From positions 81,758 through 145,757 of the forward strand of contig NZ_AGTS01000145.1 in assembly GCF_000238595.1 (NCBI RefSeq): a stretch of 64,000 nt of DNA, written 5' to 3'. Positions 44,070 through 52,564 of this stretch are shown here, in pieces. A model generated the notes under the pieces. The model saw nothing but the letters and a program-made list of their open reading frames with translations, searched no databases and was not told the DNA's origin. Made by a program: the position numbers and the translations under genes. Origin of the DNA: Acidovorax sp. NO-1 (GTDB lineage Bacteria > Pseudomonadota > Gammaproteobacteria > Burkholderiales > Burkholderiaceae_C). Every line of letters starts with the position of its first letter. Position 1 is the stretch's first letter.

Positions 44070-44459
44070 ATGGAAACAAAGATGGACAACGTGACGGCAA
44101 CCCTGGTAAACGAAGTTCTCGCCCTGCAGGCCGAAGTAGCTGCGCAGCGCATCATTGGCGGCGCCGTGCTGGTGGACGACCCGGTGCAGTACATCAGCAT
44201 GGCGGTGGAAAATATTGAGGCTTACTCCCTGCAAATGGCCTTGAACGATGCGCAGCGGCAAATCCTCAGCGAGCGTCTTGAGTACACCCGCGCGCTTTGG
44301 ATGACTCACATGAAGCTGGCACATCCCGGGGGCTGGCGTGGCCTAAGGTACTGGCTGGCTCGCAGTTTGAAGCGTGCGCACCGCGTCTTCACGGGCTCCA
44401 CCGAGTATTCGTTCTCGCCGGGGCCCTCCCTGGACTGGTCCAAGCTGGCACCGAAATAG
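44070..44459 (+). CDS. Element protein of unknown function (129 aa)
   Basis: A 129-aa protein. The N-terminal 75 residues form helices (ATLVNEVLALQAEVAAQRII; SMAVENIEAYSLQMALNDAQ). The C-terminal 45 residues are basic and aromatic (PGGWRGLRYWLARSLKRAHR), ending FSPGPSLDWSKLAPK. No signal peptide or membrane segment. The start is ATG 44070 or M5 at 44082. It is 5 nt after the previous gene and 12 nt before the exported protein gene, so probably part of the same transcript. Confidence 0.55.
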   Translation: METKMDNVTATLVNEVLALQAEVAAQRIIGGAVLVDDPVQYISMAVENIEAYSLQMALNDAQRQILSERLEYTRALWMTHMKLAHPGGWRGLRYWLARSLKRAHRVFTGSTEYSFSPGPSLDWSKLAPK

Positions 44460-44471
44460 GCGCGTCCGGCC

Positions 44472-44963
44472 ATGAAGATGACAGCTTCACAATTGAGTTC
44501 AGCACTGGGCTCCCGATTTGCACTTTCCCTCGCTGCCTGCGCTTTTGCAGCAAATGCCCTCGCAGGGAACTGCGTGGTTCTAGACGGCAAGAAGATTGGC
44601 GACTGTGCGAACGTGCACGTTGGACCCCCTCCGCCGCTGGATGTCAAGAAGGGTGGGTCGTTCTCAGGCAACTTTGGCCGAGTCACTATTCGGCCAGGTG
44701 TGAATGCCTCCATTTCCGGCAACACTGACGACGTGATTGTTCGTGCTGGAGCGACTCTCTACTTGACAGGCAACAGTGGCAGCGTACGCGTGGAAGGCGT
44801 TGCAGAGCTCTCCGGCAATTCAGGCTGGGTCCATGTGGCAAAGGGTGGCATGGTGACCATCCGGGGAATCGCCGATGGAGTGAGCGGACCGGGCAAGGTG
44901 GTAAAGGTGCAGGGCTCAATCATCGGCGGTATCTACACCATCGAACCATCGTCCGCCCGCTAA
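44472..44963 (+). CDS. Exported repeat-rich beta protein (bactofilin-like pattern), accessory gene
   Basis: A 163-aa protein with a signal peptide at residues 1-31 (FALSLAACAFAANALA). The mature part contains two near-N-terminal cysteines (GNCVVLDGKKIGDCANVHVG) and then short beta-type repeats built on SGN: GGSFSGNFGRVTIRPGVNAS, ISGNTDDVIVRAGATLYLTG, ELSGNSGWVHVAKGGMV. Such repeating turns suggest a right-handed beta-helix, similar in rhythm to bactofilins and polymer-forming proteins, but exported. Probably an accessory (moron-like) gene altering the host surface; this is inference. Confidence 0.65.
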   Translation: MKMTASQLSSALGSRFALSLAACAFAANALAGNCVVLDGKKIGDCANVHVGPPPPLDVKKGGSFSGNFGRVTIRPGVNASISGNTDDVIVRAGATLYLTGNSGSVRVEGVAELSGNSGWVHVAKGGMVTIRGIADGVSGPGKVVKVQGSIIGGIYTIEPSSAR

Positions 44964-44964
44964 C

Positions 44965-45060
44965 CCCCCGTTTTTGGGGGTGTTTCATGGGAAATTTGGG
45001 GGTCTTTCACCGGAAAAACGGGGGTGTTACCGGGAAAAACGGGGGAGTTATCGGGCAAAG
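44965..45060 (+). repeat. G-rich tandem repeat with leading hairpin
   Basis: Directly after the exported-protein stop, CCCCC(GTTTTT)GGGGG forms a hairpin followed by TGTTTC, a plausible terminator. About 3.5 tandem copies of a 21-22-bp unit of the type GGGAAAAACGGGGGTGTTAC follow (units beginning near 44990, 45012, 45033 and 45054). The plus strand therefore has a series of G3-G5 runs. No gene starts within it. Confidence 0.7.
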
Positions 45061-45132
45061 CTGGTGAGGTGGGCGGAGCAGCCGTGTATGGCGGAGTTTC
45101 TACACTTTGCAGCCGAGAGATGGGCGCGTAAC

Positions 45133-45846
45133 ATGAAAAAGTCGAACCAGAAAACCGGAGGGAAAGTGGCTATCAACATGTTCGCAGGAGCGCGGCGTAT
45201 TGCACTCGCATTCGCCGGGCTATGGGTGCTGGGCTGCGTAGCCTATGCAATCTTCTCCGAGCCCTACGTTTCCCTCAAGTACTCCGTTGAGACTTACGGA
45301 GCAACGCCGACCCCCGCTGAATCATGTAATTCCAAGGACGCTCGCAAGTTCACAACTGTGGATGCGCCCAACGATGCGCGCGTTGATGTCACGTTTTGCT
45401 TCGTTTCCAGCCCTGCAGATGATGGCAGCCCCCTCATACCCTTCCGGCAAGTTGTATCAAGCTCAAATCCTGAAGCGGCACGCGTGTACGAAGCTCGAAA
45501 GGAAGCTCTACGGCGTGGCGCGCACGATGATGCAGCGCGACTGACGCAATATCTCCTGAGCATGCCAATATCCCCATGGGAGCCTCAAACGGTGTGGATG
45601 GCAAACGAGTATGACAAAGATGTGCGCGCATACATGGATGGCATAGCGGGCGCCTTTCGCCTTCAGCAAAGCGACCTTGAACGGGTACAGCAGGTTAAGC
45701 GTCAAAAGCTCCTAGACCAATGGATGCAAGCCCTTCAAATACTCTTCGGCGGCCTCGCAGTTGGTTGGGCTCTCACCGCTCTCATAGGCTGGATTGCCCG
45801 TGGCTTTCTGGGCATCCCGCGCGGCAAAGACCATCGCCCTGCATAG
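45133..45846 (+). CDS. Two-helix membrane protein of the element, unknown function (237 aa)
   Basis: The N-terminal basic tail (MKKSNQKTGGKVAINMFAGA) is followed by TM1 at about 25-43 (FAGLWVLGCVAYAIF). A 140-residue extracytoplasmic region contains a cysteine pair (SCNSKD...VTFCFVSS), and TM2 is near 200-222 (LQILFGGLAVGWALTALIGW). The end is basic. The start is ATG 45133; the frame is open further upstream through the G-rich repeat. The layout would suit an envelope protein such as a superinfection-exclusion factor, but no family is recognised. Confidence 0.55.
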   Translation: MKKSNQKTGGKVAINMFAGARRIALAFAGLWVLGCVAYAIFSEPYVSLKYSVETYGATPTPAESCNSKDARKFTTVDAPNDARVDVTFCFVSSPADDGSPLIPFRQVVSSSNPEAARVYEARKEALRRGAHDDAARLTQYLLSMPISPWEPQTVWMANEYDKDVRAYMDGIAGAFRLQQSDLERVQQVKRQKLLDQWMQALQILFGGLAVGWALTALIGWIARGFLGIPRGKDHRPA

Positions 45847-45870
45847 AGCGACCCTCGAAAGGTATTTGAC

Positions 45871-46137
45871 ATGATGAAAAAGGCTGCGCTTCTTCTTGCG
45901 GCAATGTGCTCGCTGACCGCCTGCGGCTTAGGGGGGAATTACGCGAGCGAGGTCGGCTGGCGTGAGGGTGGCAAGGAGCGGTGGAACATCTCCGGGGACT
46001 TCTCGTCCCTCGATGAATGCCGCACAGCCGCTATCTCTGAATACAACAGCATCAATGCTCGGAACCCTGGACAGGCGTTTTCGTGGGCCTGTTTGAAGAA
46101 AAATTCAGACGGCAGCTACGCGAGTCGCCATCGTTAA
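45871..46137 (+). CDS. Small lipoprotein (88 aa), last gene of the element
   Basis: Signal peptide MMKKAALLLAAMCSLTACG with lipobox LTAC and lipidated C18. The mature 70 residues include WREGGKERWNISGDFSSLDE, two further cysteines (DECRTA, SWACLKK) likely to form a disulfide, and a polar end. Small phage- or island-borne lipoproteins like this often modify the host envelope. It follows the two-helix membrane protein by 24 nt. Unknown family. Confidence 0.65.
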   Translation: MMKKAALLLAAMCSLTACGLGGNYASEVGWREGGKERWNISGDFSSLDECRTAAISEYNSINARNPGQAFSWACLKKNSDGSYASRHR

Positions 46138-46182
46138 AAAGGCAGTCGCTCGGACCGGCAGCGCGCCGCCAATTTCAAGCAA

Positions 46183-46203
46183 TTGCCTACAGATTGCCTA
46201 CAA
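46183..46203 (+). promoter_or_regulatory. Arm-type integrase motif at the tRNA-proximal end
   Basis: The tandem TTGCCTACAGA-TTGCCTACA matches the pair at 34237-34260 in the same orientation. It lies 59 bp inside the att site next to tRNA-Lys. The paired occurrence at both ends marks likely integrase arm-binding sites. Confidence 0.7.
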
Positions 46204-46218
46204 GCAACACCAAAAGAA

Positions 46219-46249
46219 AAACCCCGCTACCTTATCGATAGCGGGGTTT
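46219..46249. terminator. Bidirectional terminator between the lipoprotein gene and tRNA-Lys
   Basis: AAACCCCGCTA and TAGCGGGGTTT form an 11-bp stem with a 9-nt loop; there is an A-run on the left and T-rich TTTCTTTAT on the right. It can stop the element's plus-strand transcript and also the minus-strand tRNA-Lys transcript, replacing the host terminator displaced to 34023-34056. Confidence 0.85.
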
Positions 46250-46261
46250 CTTTATAGGGCT

Positions 46262-46309
46262 TGGTAGGACGTACAAGATTCGAACTTGTGACCAACGGAT
46301 TAAAAGTCC
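46262..46309 (-). repeat. Proximal att site: 48-bp repeat within the intact tRNA-Lys
   Basis: Identical to 34072-34119. It covers the tRNA from the encoded CCA to the anticodon stem, so integration regenerates the full tRNA gene. Confidence 0.95.
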
Positions 46310-46337
46310 GCTGCTCTACCAACTGAGCTAACGTCCC
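46262..46337 (-). tRNA. tRNA-Lys (anticodon TTT)
   Basis: A 76-nt gene read on the minus strand. The acceptor GGGACGT pairs with ACGTCCT (one G-T pair), the D-arm contains AGCTCAGTTGGTAGAGC, the anticodon stem GCGGA/TCCGT surrounds loop CTTTTAA with anticodon TTT (46302-46304), the T-loop is TTCGAAT, and CCA is encoded at 46264-46262. It follows the tolB-pal-cpoB-tcdA genes on the same strand. It is the integration target of the 12.2-kb element. Confidence 0.97.
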
Positions 46338-46394
46338 AACCTGTTGCGAGCCATCGTATCGATCGCTGCAAAGCCTTGAATTATAGCGTCGTTT

Positions 46395-47189
46395 TCAGAC
46401 CGTTTTTGAAACCGATGCAAGTTTGTCGAGGACCCAGCCGGCTGCACACTGCCCAAACGTTGCGGTCACAGACACTACTGAGCCGTACCCATGACAGTTC
46501 AGAGAACCGTCGCCGTCAATGTTGCAGGAGGCGTCGGGTGGGGCAACGGGTTCCCGGCTGAAAACGCAGGGAATACCCATTCGCTTGCCGTCACGCGGCG
46601 CCCTGTGGTGCTTGCGAAGCTGGTAGCGCACTTGCGCCAGCAGCGGGTCATGGGTGGCGTTGGCAAGATCATCTATGTCCACCTTGTGCGCATGCCGCTT
46701 TCCGCCCGCTGCCCCCACCGCGATGTGAACCACGCCTTCCGATTTCGACCATGCCGCCATGGCGACTTTGGCCTTGACCTGATCGCATGCATCAATGAGT
46801 GCATCCACCGGCGCTGACATCAATGCAGGCCAGTTATCAGGCTCCACAAATTCTTCAATGCAGTGAACGATGCAACCCGGATGAATTTGCGCAATGCGCT
46901 CGCGCATGGCGTGGACCTTCGCCTGGCCCACGGTTTCAGATACTGCGTGGATCTGGCGATTGATGTTGGATTCGGCGACGTGGTCGAGATCGATCAGCGT
47001 GATCTGGGCCACGCCGCTGCGCGCCAAAGCCTCGGCAGCCCAGGAGCCCACGCCGCCGATGCCCACCACCGCCACATGCGCGGCGCGAATACGAGCCGCA
47101 CCGTTGACACCATACAACCGCTGAAGCCCGCCGAATCGCCGTTCCAGTACCTCATGCACCCCAGGCGCATCGCCAGCCACAAGAGACAT
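46395..47189 (-). CDS. tcdA: TcdA: tRNA threonylcarbamoyladenosine dehydratase
   Basis: E1-like ATP-dependent enzyme that cyclises t6A37 to ct6A in ANN-decoding tRNAs. It is 264 aa (E. coli TcdA 268). The Rossmann nucleotide site is VAVVGIGGVGSWAAEALARS, followed by ITLIDLDHVAESNINRQIHA, DALIDACDQVKAKVA and the C-terminal VSVTATFGQCAAGWVLDKLA. The start ATG 47189 is 7 nt after the cpoB stop; the open frame further upstream lies in cpoB. Placed next to a tRNA-Lys gene, itself a t6A-carrying tRNA, though that is probably coincidental. Confidence 0.93.
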   Translation of the reverse strand: MSLVAGDAPGVHEVLERRFGGLQRLYGVNGAARIRAAHVAVVGIGGVGSWAAEALARSGVAQITLIDLDHVAESNINRQIHAVSETVGQAKVHAMRERIAQIHPGCIVHCIEEFVEPDNWPALMSAPVDALIDACDQVKAKVAMAAWSKSEGVVHIAVGAAGGKRHAHKVDIDDLANATHDPLLAQVRYQLRKHHRAPRDGKRMGIPCVFSREPVAPPDASCNIDGDGSLNCHGYGSVVSVTATFGQCAAGWVLDKLASVSKTV

Positions 47190-47196
47190 ACCGTGT

Positions 47197-47988
47197 TTAC
47201 TTGAGGCGAGAAAGGCGCTCTTTGGCAGCCACTGCAGCTTCGGATTGGGGATAGGCACGCACAAGGTCTTCGAGGGTCTTTCGCGCAGTTCGTGTCTCTT
47301 TGAGTTCAATCTGGCAATTGGCAATAGACAACGCAGCCTCTGGCGCACGGGCGTGATCGGGCGCGTCGCTCAGCATTTGCCGGAAGTTACCGATGGCGCC
47401 CTTGTAATCCCTGGTGGCGTACTGCGCATTCCCAAGCCAGAAGCGGGCGGAAGGCGCATAGCCACTGCGTGGATACTGTCTCAGAAAGGCGGAAAACGCA
47501 TTTCCCGATTCCGCGAACTTGCCGGAGCGAAAAACCGCCAGAGCGGAATCGAAATCACGTTTTTCGGACGGGTCGGCCTGGAACTCGCGCCCATCCACCG
47601 TCACGGTCACAGGCTCAAATTGCCGCAGCCGCTCATCGACGCCCTGCGCTATGTCCTTTTGTCGCCGCTGTAACTCACCTACGTCGCGCAACAGCTGCTC
47701 GTTTTGCCCATGGAGCCTGGCCTTGTCCGCGCGCAGGGATTCAATCTGCGTCTGCAGATCGAGCAGACCGCGCCGCAGCTGTGCGTTTTCTTCAGCAAGC
47801 TTGCGAAGCTCATCAGAAGAACGCTGCTGAGAAGCCTGCAACCCATCCACGCGTTGCCGCATCTCCAGGATGGCCCGCCGGGCCTCGCCATCTTCAAATA
47901 TGGCGGCATGCGCCGACGACAATGTCGCCGCCAGCAATGCCGCCATCGCCAGCGTCTTCACGGGAAAGCCGACCACTGCGGAGCGCAT
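47197..47988 (-). CDS. cpoB: CpoB (YbgF): Tol-Pal-associated periplasmic coordinator
   Basis: A 263-aa periplasmic protein coordinating outer-membrane constriction with peptidoglycan synthesis. The signal peptide ends at SSAHA (about residue 28). A trimerising coiled coil follows (about 38-115: RRAILEMRQRVDGLQASQQR; ENAQLRRGLLDLQTQIESLR), then three TPR units (about 140-260: EKRDFDSALAVFRSGKFAES; YAPSARFWLGNAQYATRDYK). ATG 47988 shares one base with the pal stop (TGATG). Confidence 0.93.
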   Translation of the reverse strand: MRSAVVGFPVKTLAMAALLAATLSSAHAAIFEDGEARRAILEMRQRVDGLQASQQRSSDELRKLAEENAQLRRGLLDLQTQIESLRADKARLHGQNEQLLRDVGELQRRQKDIAQGVDERLRQFEPVTVTVDGREFQADPSEKRDFDSALAVFRSGKFAESGNAFSAFLRQYPRSGYAPSARFWLGNAQYATRDYKGAIGNFRQMLSDAPDHARAPEAALSIANCQIELKETRTARKTLEDLVRAYPQSEAAVAAKERLSRLK

Positions 47989-48530
47989 CAACGGTACGAC
48001 AGTTCAGCGCGACGGTTCTGGGCGTGCACATCTTCCCCTGTGCCCTGTGCTGCAGGTTTTTCTTTGCCAAAGCTCACCGCTTCGACCTGACCATCCGGCA
48101 CCCCAAGCAGCGCCAAAGAGCGGCGCACGGCCTCAGCGCGTTTTTGGCCCAAGGCAAGGTTGTACTCGCGTCCCCCGCGGTCATCGGTATGGCCCTCGAT
48201 CATCACCTTGCGGTTGGGTGCCGCCTTGATGAACCGGGAGTGGGCCTCGATCAGCGACTGAAACTCGGGCTTGATGACGTAGCTGTCGTAGTCGAAGTAC
48301 ACGATGCGAGCCACACCCACGGGGCCAGCGCCATCACGACCGGATTGCCCCAGGTCCACACCTGCCACACCGCTTTGCGCCGTATTGCCGGAATTGGCTC
48401 CGCCACTGGCACCGCCCATCGTGGACGTTGCGTTCTTGTCTTCCACCGGCACATCGTCCAGCTTCACGCCGGAGCTGCAGCCCGCCAAAAAGGCCGCAAC
48501 GGTAAGGGCAAGGGTAATGCGTTTGATCAT
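47988..48530 (-). CDS. pal: Pal: peptidoglycan-associated lipoprotein
   Basis: A 180-aa outer-membrane lipoprotein of the Tol-Pal system. Lipobox LAGC with C18, a Gly/Ser linker (about 25-65), then an OmpA-like peptidoglycan-binding domain: VYFDYDSYVIKPEFQSLIEA, VMIEGHTDDRGGREYNLALG and QKRAEAVRRSLALLGV. The start ATG 48530 follows AGGAGAATTTTGG. Cotranscribed with tolB upstream (44-nt gap) and cpoB downstream. Confidence 0.96.
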   Translation of the reverse strand: MIKRITLALTVAAFLAGCSSGVKLDDVPVEDKNATSTMGGASGGANSGNTAQSGVAGVDLGQSGRDGAGPVGVARIVYFDYDSYVIKPEFQSLIEAHSRFIKAAPNRKVMIEGHTDDRGGREYNLALGQKRAEAVRRSLALLGVPDGQVEAVSFGKEKPAAQGTGEDVHAQNRRAELSYR

Positions 48531-48574
48531 CCAAAATTCTCCTGAAAGCTTGATAACTGAAATTGCCGAAAAGT

Positions 48575-49900
48575 TCATTGCTTCTGAAACGGGCCCCAAT
48601 CCGGTTCACGGATATCGCCTGCCTGGCCTGCAAGGCGGGCCTTGATCTTGCCGTCCAGCGTGGTCGTCATGAGTGCTTCGCGCCCCTGCTGCTGAGTGGC
48701 ATAAACAATGAGGCGGCTGTTGGGTGCAAAGCTGGGGTTCTCGTCGGCCGTCGTGTCTGTCAAAGCCGTCACGTTTCCGGAGGACAGCTCCATCACATGC
48801 AGCTTGAAGGCTCCACCCACGCGGGAGATATACGCCAGCCACCGTCCATCCGGGCTGATGCTGGGCGAAATGTTGTAGGTGCCAGTGAACGTGACACGTT
48901 CTGCATTGCCACCGGATGCCCCCACCCGGTAGATTTGGGGAGCACCGCCACGGTCGCTGACAAAAAAGATGCTTCGACCATCACTCGAGAACACAGGCTC
49001 GGTGTCGATACCGGGGCTCTGCATGAGCCTGCGGGGTTCCCCGCCGTTGGCATCGATCGTGTACAACTGCGAGCCGCCGTCCCGGCTCAGGGTGACTGCA
49101 AGGGACCGGCCATCTGGAGCCCACGATGGAGCACTGTTGGATCCGCGGAAGTTCGCTATGAGGCGACGGCGCCCAGTTGCGACGTCATGCACGTACACCA
49201 CGGGCTTGCGGGACTCGAACGACACGTATGCCAACTGTCCCCCGGTAGGCGACCACGCCGGTGAGATGATGGGTTCGGGGCTCGACAGGGCCGACTGTGC
49301 ATTTTCTCCATCGGCATCTGCCACCCACAGGCTGTAGCGAGGGCCAGTCTTCGTCACGTAGGCAATGCGGGTGGAAAATATTCCCCGCTCACCGGTGAGT
49401 TTTTCGTAGATGAAGTCGGCGATTCGATGCGACACCAGACGCAAGTCGCCCTGTGTCACGACGAAGCTTTGTCCGCCCAGGTCCTGGCCCTTGACGACAT
49501 CCCACAGCCGGAACCGCACATCAAAACGTCCGTCGGCCAGGCGGGTAACACTTCCGGTTGCCAGCGAATCAGCATTCCTTTGCCTCCACAACGCCACATC
49601 CGGTCTGGACGTTTCGTCCAGCACCGCACCTGCCGCATCAATGGCGCGAAACTGCCCGCTGCGCTCAAGGTCGGCCTGAACGATGGAACCGATTTTTTGA
49701 GGAGATTGAGCCTCCCCTCGGAATGGCGCGATAGCAATGGGCAACTGGGTCAAGCCGACCCCAGTCACTTCCACCCGGAATTGTGCGAAGGCTGGTATGG
49801 CAGGGGAAGCGATGATCGCTGCTATCAACTGGCGGCGCGAAGGCAAAAGCCCAGCGGCAGGGAAAGTTTTTGAAGGGTTTCGATCTATGGTCATTGGCAT
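48575..49900 (-). CDS. tolB: TolB: periplasmic Tol-Pal beta-propeller
   Basis: About 441 aa. The export signal has adjacent arginines ([20 protein letters not shown]), reminiscent of a twin-arginine signal. The N-terminal TolB domain (about 40-165: [40 protein letters not shown]) is followed by a six-bladed WD40-like propeller with repeats of the type [40 protein letters not shown] and [17 protein letters not shown]. Two in-frame ATGs (49900, 49894) are possible; no clear ribosome site. tolQ, tolR and tolA are not upstream; a divergent ABC transporter gene is. Confidence 0.95.
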   Translation of the reverse strand: MPMTIDRNPSKTFPAAGLLPSRRQLIAAIIASPAIPAFAQFRVEVTGVGLTQLPIAIAPFRGEAQSPQKIGSIVQADLERSGQFRAIDAAGAVLDETSRPDVALWRQRNADSLATGSVTRLADGRFDVRFRLWDVVKGQDLGGQSFVVTQGDLRLVSHRIADFIYEKLTGERGIFSTRIAYVTKTGPRYSLWVADADGENAQSALSSPEPIISPAWSPTGGQLAYVSFESRKPVVYVHDVATGRRRLIANFRGSNSAPSWAPDGRSLAVTLSRDGGSQLYTIDANGGEPRRLMQSPGIDTEPVFSSDGRSIFFVSDRGGAPQIYRVGASGGNAERVTFTGTYNISPSISPDGRWLAYISRVGGAFKLHVMELSSGNVTALTDTTADENPSFAPNSRLIVYATQQQGREALMTTTLDGKIKARLAGQAGDIREPDWGPFQKQ

Positions 49901-50050
49901 CCAGCAGTGGCCGAACAAGTGCCGAAGGGCAAACCCGAATGTTACACACACGCGCAGTGTCCCTGTGACAAACTGTGCCGACCCAAATGGATTCAAGAGC
50001 TGGTGGCCGGTGGCCACTTCTTGCTGCACCAACCCTACAATCCGGGCCAC

Positions 50051-51853
50051 ATGCAAGCCACCGATCAAGGCGCCAGCGCCCCACCTGCCCCCCCTCCCAA
50101 TCTCAGCCTGACAGCACGGTTAAAGCGGCTGTCCATCTACTTTGGCAACCAGCGACTTGCATGGACCGTGGCCATCGTCGCGACACTGGTGGGCGCTATT
50201 ACCGAGCCTTTGATACCCGCGTTGCTGCAACCTCTGCTGGACAAGGGCTTTACCCAGGGCACGCTGCAACTCTGGGTGGTGCCGGTCGCCATACTGGGGG
50301 TTTTTCTGGTGAGGGGGATCGCCCAGTTTGTCGGGCAGTATGCGCTGGCGCGCATTGCCAATGAGGGCATGCTGACGCTGCGCCAGGCACTGTTTGATCG
50401 GGTTTTGGCTGCGGAAATGGGGTTGTTTGCACGCCAGTCGGCCAGTGCGCTGTCCAACACGGTGGTCTATGAGGTTCAGACCGGCGCCACGCTGCTGGTT
50501 CAAGCCCTCCTGGGGCTCTCGCGCGACGGATTCACCCTGATCGCCCTGCTCGCTTATCTGCTTTACCTCAACTGGCAGCTCACGTTGATCGTAGCGGTCG
50601 TCGTACCCGGGGTGGCCTGGATCATGAAAACCCTGTCACGCCGGCTGTATCACCTGACCAAAAGCAGCCAGCAGGCCACGGACGAACTGGCCTATGTCGT
50701 GGAAGAAAACGTGCTCGCGCACCGGATGGTGCGGCTGCATGGTGCACAGGCGGGCCAGGCTCAGCGATTTGCCCATCTGAGCCGCAGCCTGCGGCGCCTG
50801 GCGATCAAATCCACCATTGCCTCGGCGGCCATGACCCCTTTGACCCAGTTGCTTGCCGCGGCTGCGCTCTCTGTGGTGATCTGCATTGCACTGTGGCAAA
50901 GCCGTGGAGCGGTGGACACCAAAGACGTGACGGTGGGTGGGTTCGTCTCGTTCATTACTGCCATGCTCATGCTCATCGCGCCAATACGGCGGCTGGCGGA
51001 TGTGGCAAGCCCCGTGACCCGGGGCGTGGCTGCACTGGAACGGGGACTGGGCCTGCTGGGCAGTACCGGGGCAGAAACTGGCGGTACCTACCGCACACCC
51101 AGGGTGCAGGGAGAACTTACCCTTCGCAACGTGTCCGTGTCGTTTGGCCCGGATCACGCGCCTGCCCTGGACGGGGTGAGCCTTCGGGTAGCCCCGGGTG
51201 AAGTCGTGGCACTGGTCGGCCCGTCTGGAGCAGGCAAAACCACGCTGGTCAACCTGCTTCCTCGCTTCGTCATGCCCGCGTCCGGCACGGTGGAGGTGGA
51301 CGGTCGTGTCCTGACCGACTGGGACCTCGGATCGCTGCGGTCACAGTTCGCGATGGTGAGCCAGGACGTTGTAATGTTTAACGACACAATCGCAATCAAT
51401 GTTGCACTTGGAAATGCGGTTGACGAGTGTCGCGTTCTTGAATGCCTTGCTGCGGCCAATCTGGCAGAGCATGTGGCGGCTCTGCCTCGGGGCATCCATA
51501 CCGTTGTCGGGCACAACGCCACCCAGCTTTCAGGGGGGCAGCGCCAGCGTTTGGCGATAGCACGGGCGCTCTATAAAGACGCGCCCATCCTCATCCTGGA
51601 TGAAGCGACCTCTGCGCTCGACACCGAATCTGAACGCCTGGTGCAGGAAGCCCTGCAGCGACTCATGCAAGGGCGCACGACCCTGGTCATTGCGCACCGC
51701 CTGTCCACCATAGAGCACGCGAACCGCGTGGTTGTAATGGAGAGAGGTCGCATTGTCGAGCAAGGGACGCATGGCGAGCTGATGGCGCAAAGTGGGCTGT
51801 ATGCGCGCCTGCAGACGCGTACGTCCTCGGCACCATCCACCGCTACCGACTGA
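50051..51853 (+). CDS. msbA: MsbA-type lipid A / lipid flippase ABC exporter
   Basis: A 600-aa half-transporter with fused transmembrane and ATPase parts. Six helices lie in residues about 28-320 ([40 protein letters not shown]). The nucleotide-binding domain (about 355-590) has Walker [10 protein letters not shown] (G390), signature [15 protein letters not shown] (about 493) and Walker [13 protein letters not shown]. Length and sequence fit the MsbA family, flipping core-lipid A; other lipid-linked substrates are possible. The start is ATG 50051; the open frame extends to 49907 over the tolB promoter side and is not favoured. Confidence 0.85.
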   Translation: MQATDQGASAPPAPPPNLSLTARLKRLSIYFGNQRLAWTVAIVATLVGAITEPLIPALLQPLLDKGFTQGTLQLWVVPVAILGVFLVRGIAQFVGQYALARIANEGMLTLRQALFDRVLAAEMGLFARQSASALSNTVVYEVQTGATLLVQALLGLSRDGFTLIALLAYLLYLNWQLTLIVAVVVPGVAWIMKTLSRRLYHLTKSSQQATDELAYVVEENVLAHRMVRLHGAQAGQAQRFAHLSRSLRRLAIKSTIASAAMTPLTQLLAAAALSVVICIALWQSRGAVDTKDVTVGGFVSFITAMLMLIAPIRRLADVASPVTRGVAALERGLGLLGSTGAETGGTYRTPRVQGELTLRNVSVSFGPDHAPALDGVSLRVAPGEVVALVGPSGAGKTTLVNLLPRFVMPASGTVEVDGRVLTDWDLGSLRSQFAMVSQDVVMFNDTIAINVALGNAVDECRVLECLAAANLAEHVAALPRGIHTVVGHNATQLSGGQRQRLAIARALYKDAPILILDEATSALDTESERLVQEALQRLMQGRTTLVIAHRLSTIEHANRVVVMERGRIVEQGTHGELMAQSGLYARLQTRTSSAPSTATD

Positions 51854-51889
51854 ATCGCATGACGGCAGGCCCCTGCGTTGGCGCCTCGC

Positions 51890-52564
51890 CTACCACCTGC
51901 CCCGGTTGGGCTGGCGTCGCCGGATGGCCGCAGCAATTTTTTCGGCTGATTCGGTCCGGCTCACGCGCGTGGCAAAGTCCACTGCGGTCAGCCCCAGCTG
52001 GTTTTTGAGCGTGGGATCCGCCCCTTCGTCCAGCAGAAACTGCACTGCCTCGTTGGAGCCGTAGTGCGCTGCCATCATCAGCGGTGTGGTGCCATTGGGA
52101 GAGGCGGCGTCAATGTAGGCATGGTTTTCCAGCAGCAACGCGATGATGGTGGTGTGCTGCGGCGTGCCCGCTGAGGCGGCGTAGTGCAGCGGCGCCCAGC
52201 CGGTCTTGTTGACATCTGCACCGCGAGCGATGAGGGCCTTCACTGCTTCCACATTCCCCTTGATCGCAGCCATCATCAGCGGGCTCTCATCCTGGGCATT
52301 GCGGGCTTCCACATTGATCGTTCGGGATGCCATCAAAGCTGCGAAGGCCTTGGTCGAACCTTGCTGCAGTGCAATCACAAGACCCACCTGTCCTTTGGGG
52401 TCGCGCGTGTTGGGGTCGAAGCCCCGGCGCAGCAGTGCGTTGATCGTGCTCGCGTCATCACGCAGGATCGCCACAAAAAAATCCTCATAGGCACCTGCCA
52501 ACGCACGCGTTGCCAGCACGCCCACCGCCACGGCCGCCAGGGCAGAACGTCGGTGCAAAGTCAT
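51890..52564 (-). CDS. Exported ankyrin-repeat protein
   Basis: A 224-aa protein with a signal peptide of about 23 residues ([16 protein letters not shown]). About five ankyrin repeats follow: [80 protein letters not shown] and [20 protein letters not shown]. The C-terminus is basic ([10 protein letters not shown]). Probably a periplasmic protein-protein interaction module. ATG 52564 overlaps the tatD stop by 4 nt, so it is translated from the same mRNA. Confidence 0.9.
   Translation of the reverse strand: MTLHRRSALAAVAVGVLATRALAGAYEDFFVAILRDDASTINALLRRGFDPNTRDPKGQVGLVIALQQGSTKAFAALMASRTINVEARNAQDESPLMMAAIKGNVEAVKALIARGADVNKTGWAPLHYAASAGTPQHTTIIALLLENHAYIDAASPNGTTPLMMAAHYGSNEAVQFLLDEGADPTLKNQLGLTAVDFATRVSRTESAEKIAAAIRRRQPNRGRW

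Larger units (their letters stand above)
34072..46309. mobile_element. 12.2-kb integrated element (podophage-derived prophage remnant or satellite) in tRNA-Lys
   Basis: Bounded by an identical 48-bp direct repeat made of the 3' two-thirds of tRNA-Lys (34072-34119 and 46262-46309). A tyrosine integrase lies at the left end, paired arm-type motifs sit inside both ends, then come small regulators, a replication-like gene with iterons, an AlpA-type protein, two podophage-type virion proteins, and envelope-type accessory genes, nearly all on the plus strand. Base composition of the 35.7-37.2 kb part is clearly less GC-rich than the flanks. No terminase, portal, capsid, tail or lysis gene is visible. 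Confidence 0.92.

Noticed and set aside
49907..50050. 48-residue N-terminal extension of the MsbA-type protein
   Set aside because: Overlaps the divergent tolB start region, has no ribosome site and does not resemble the start of ABC exporters.
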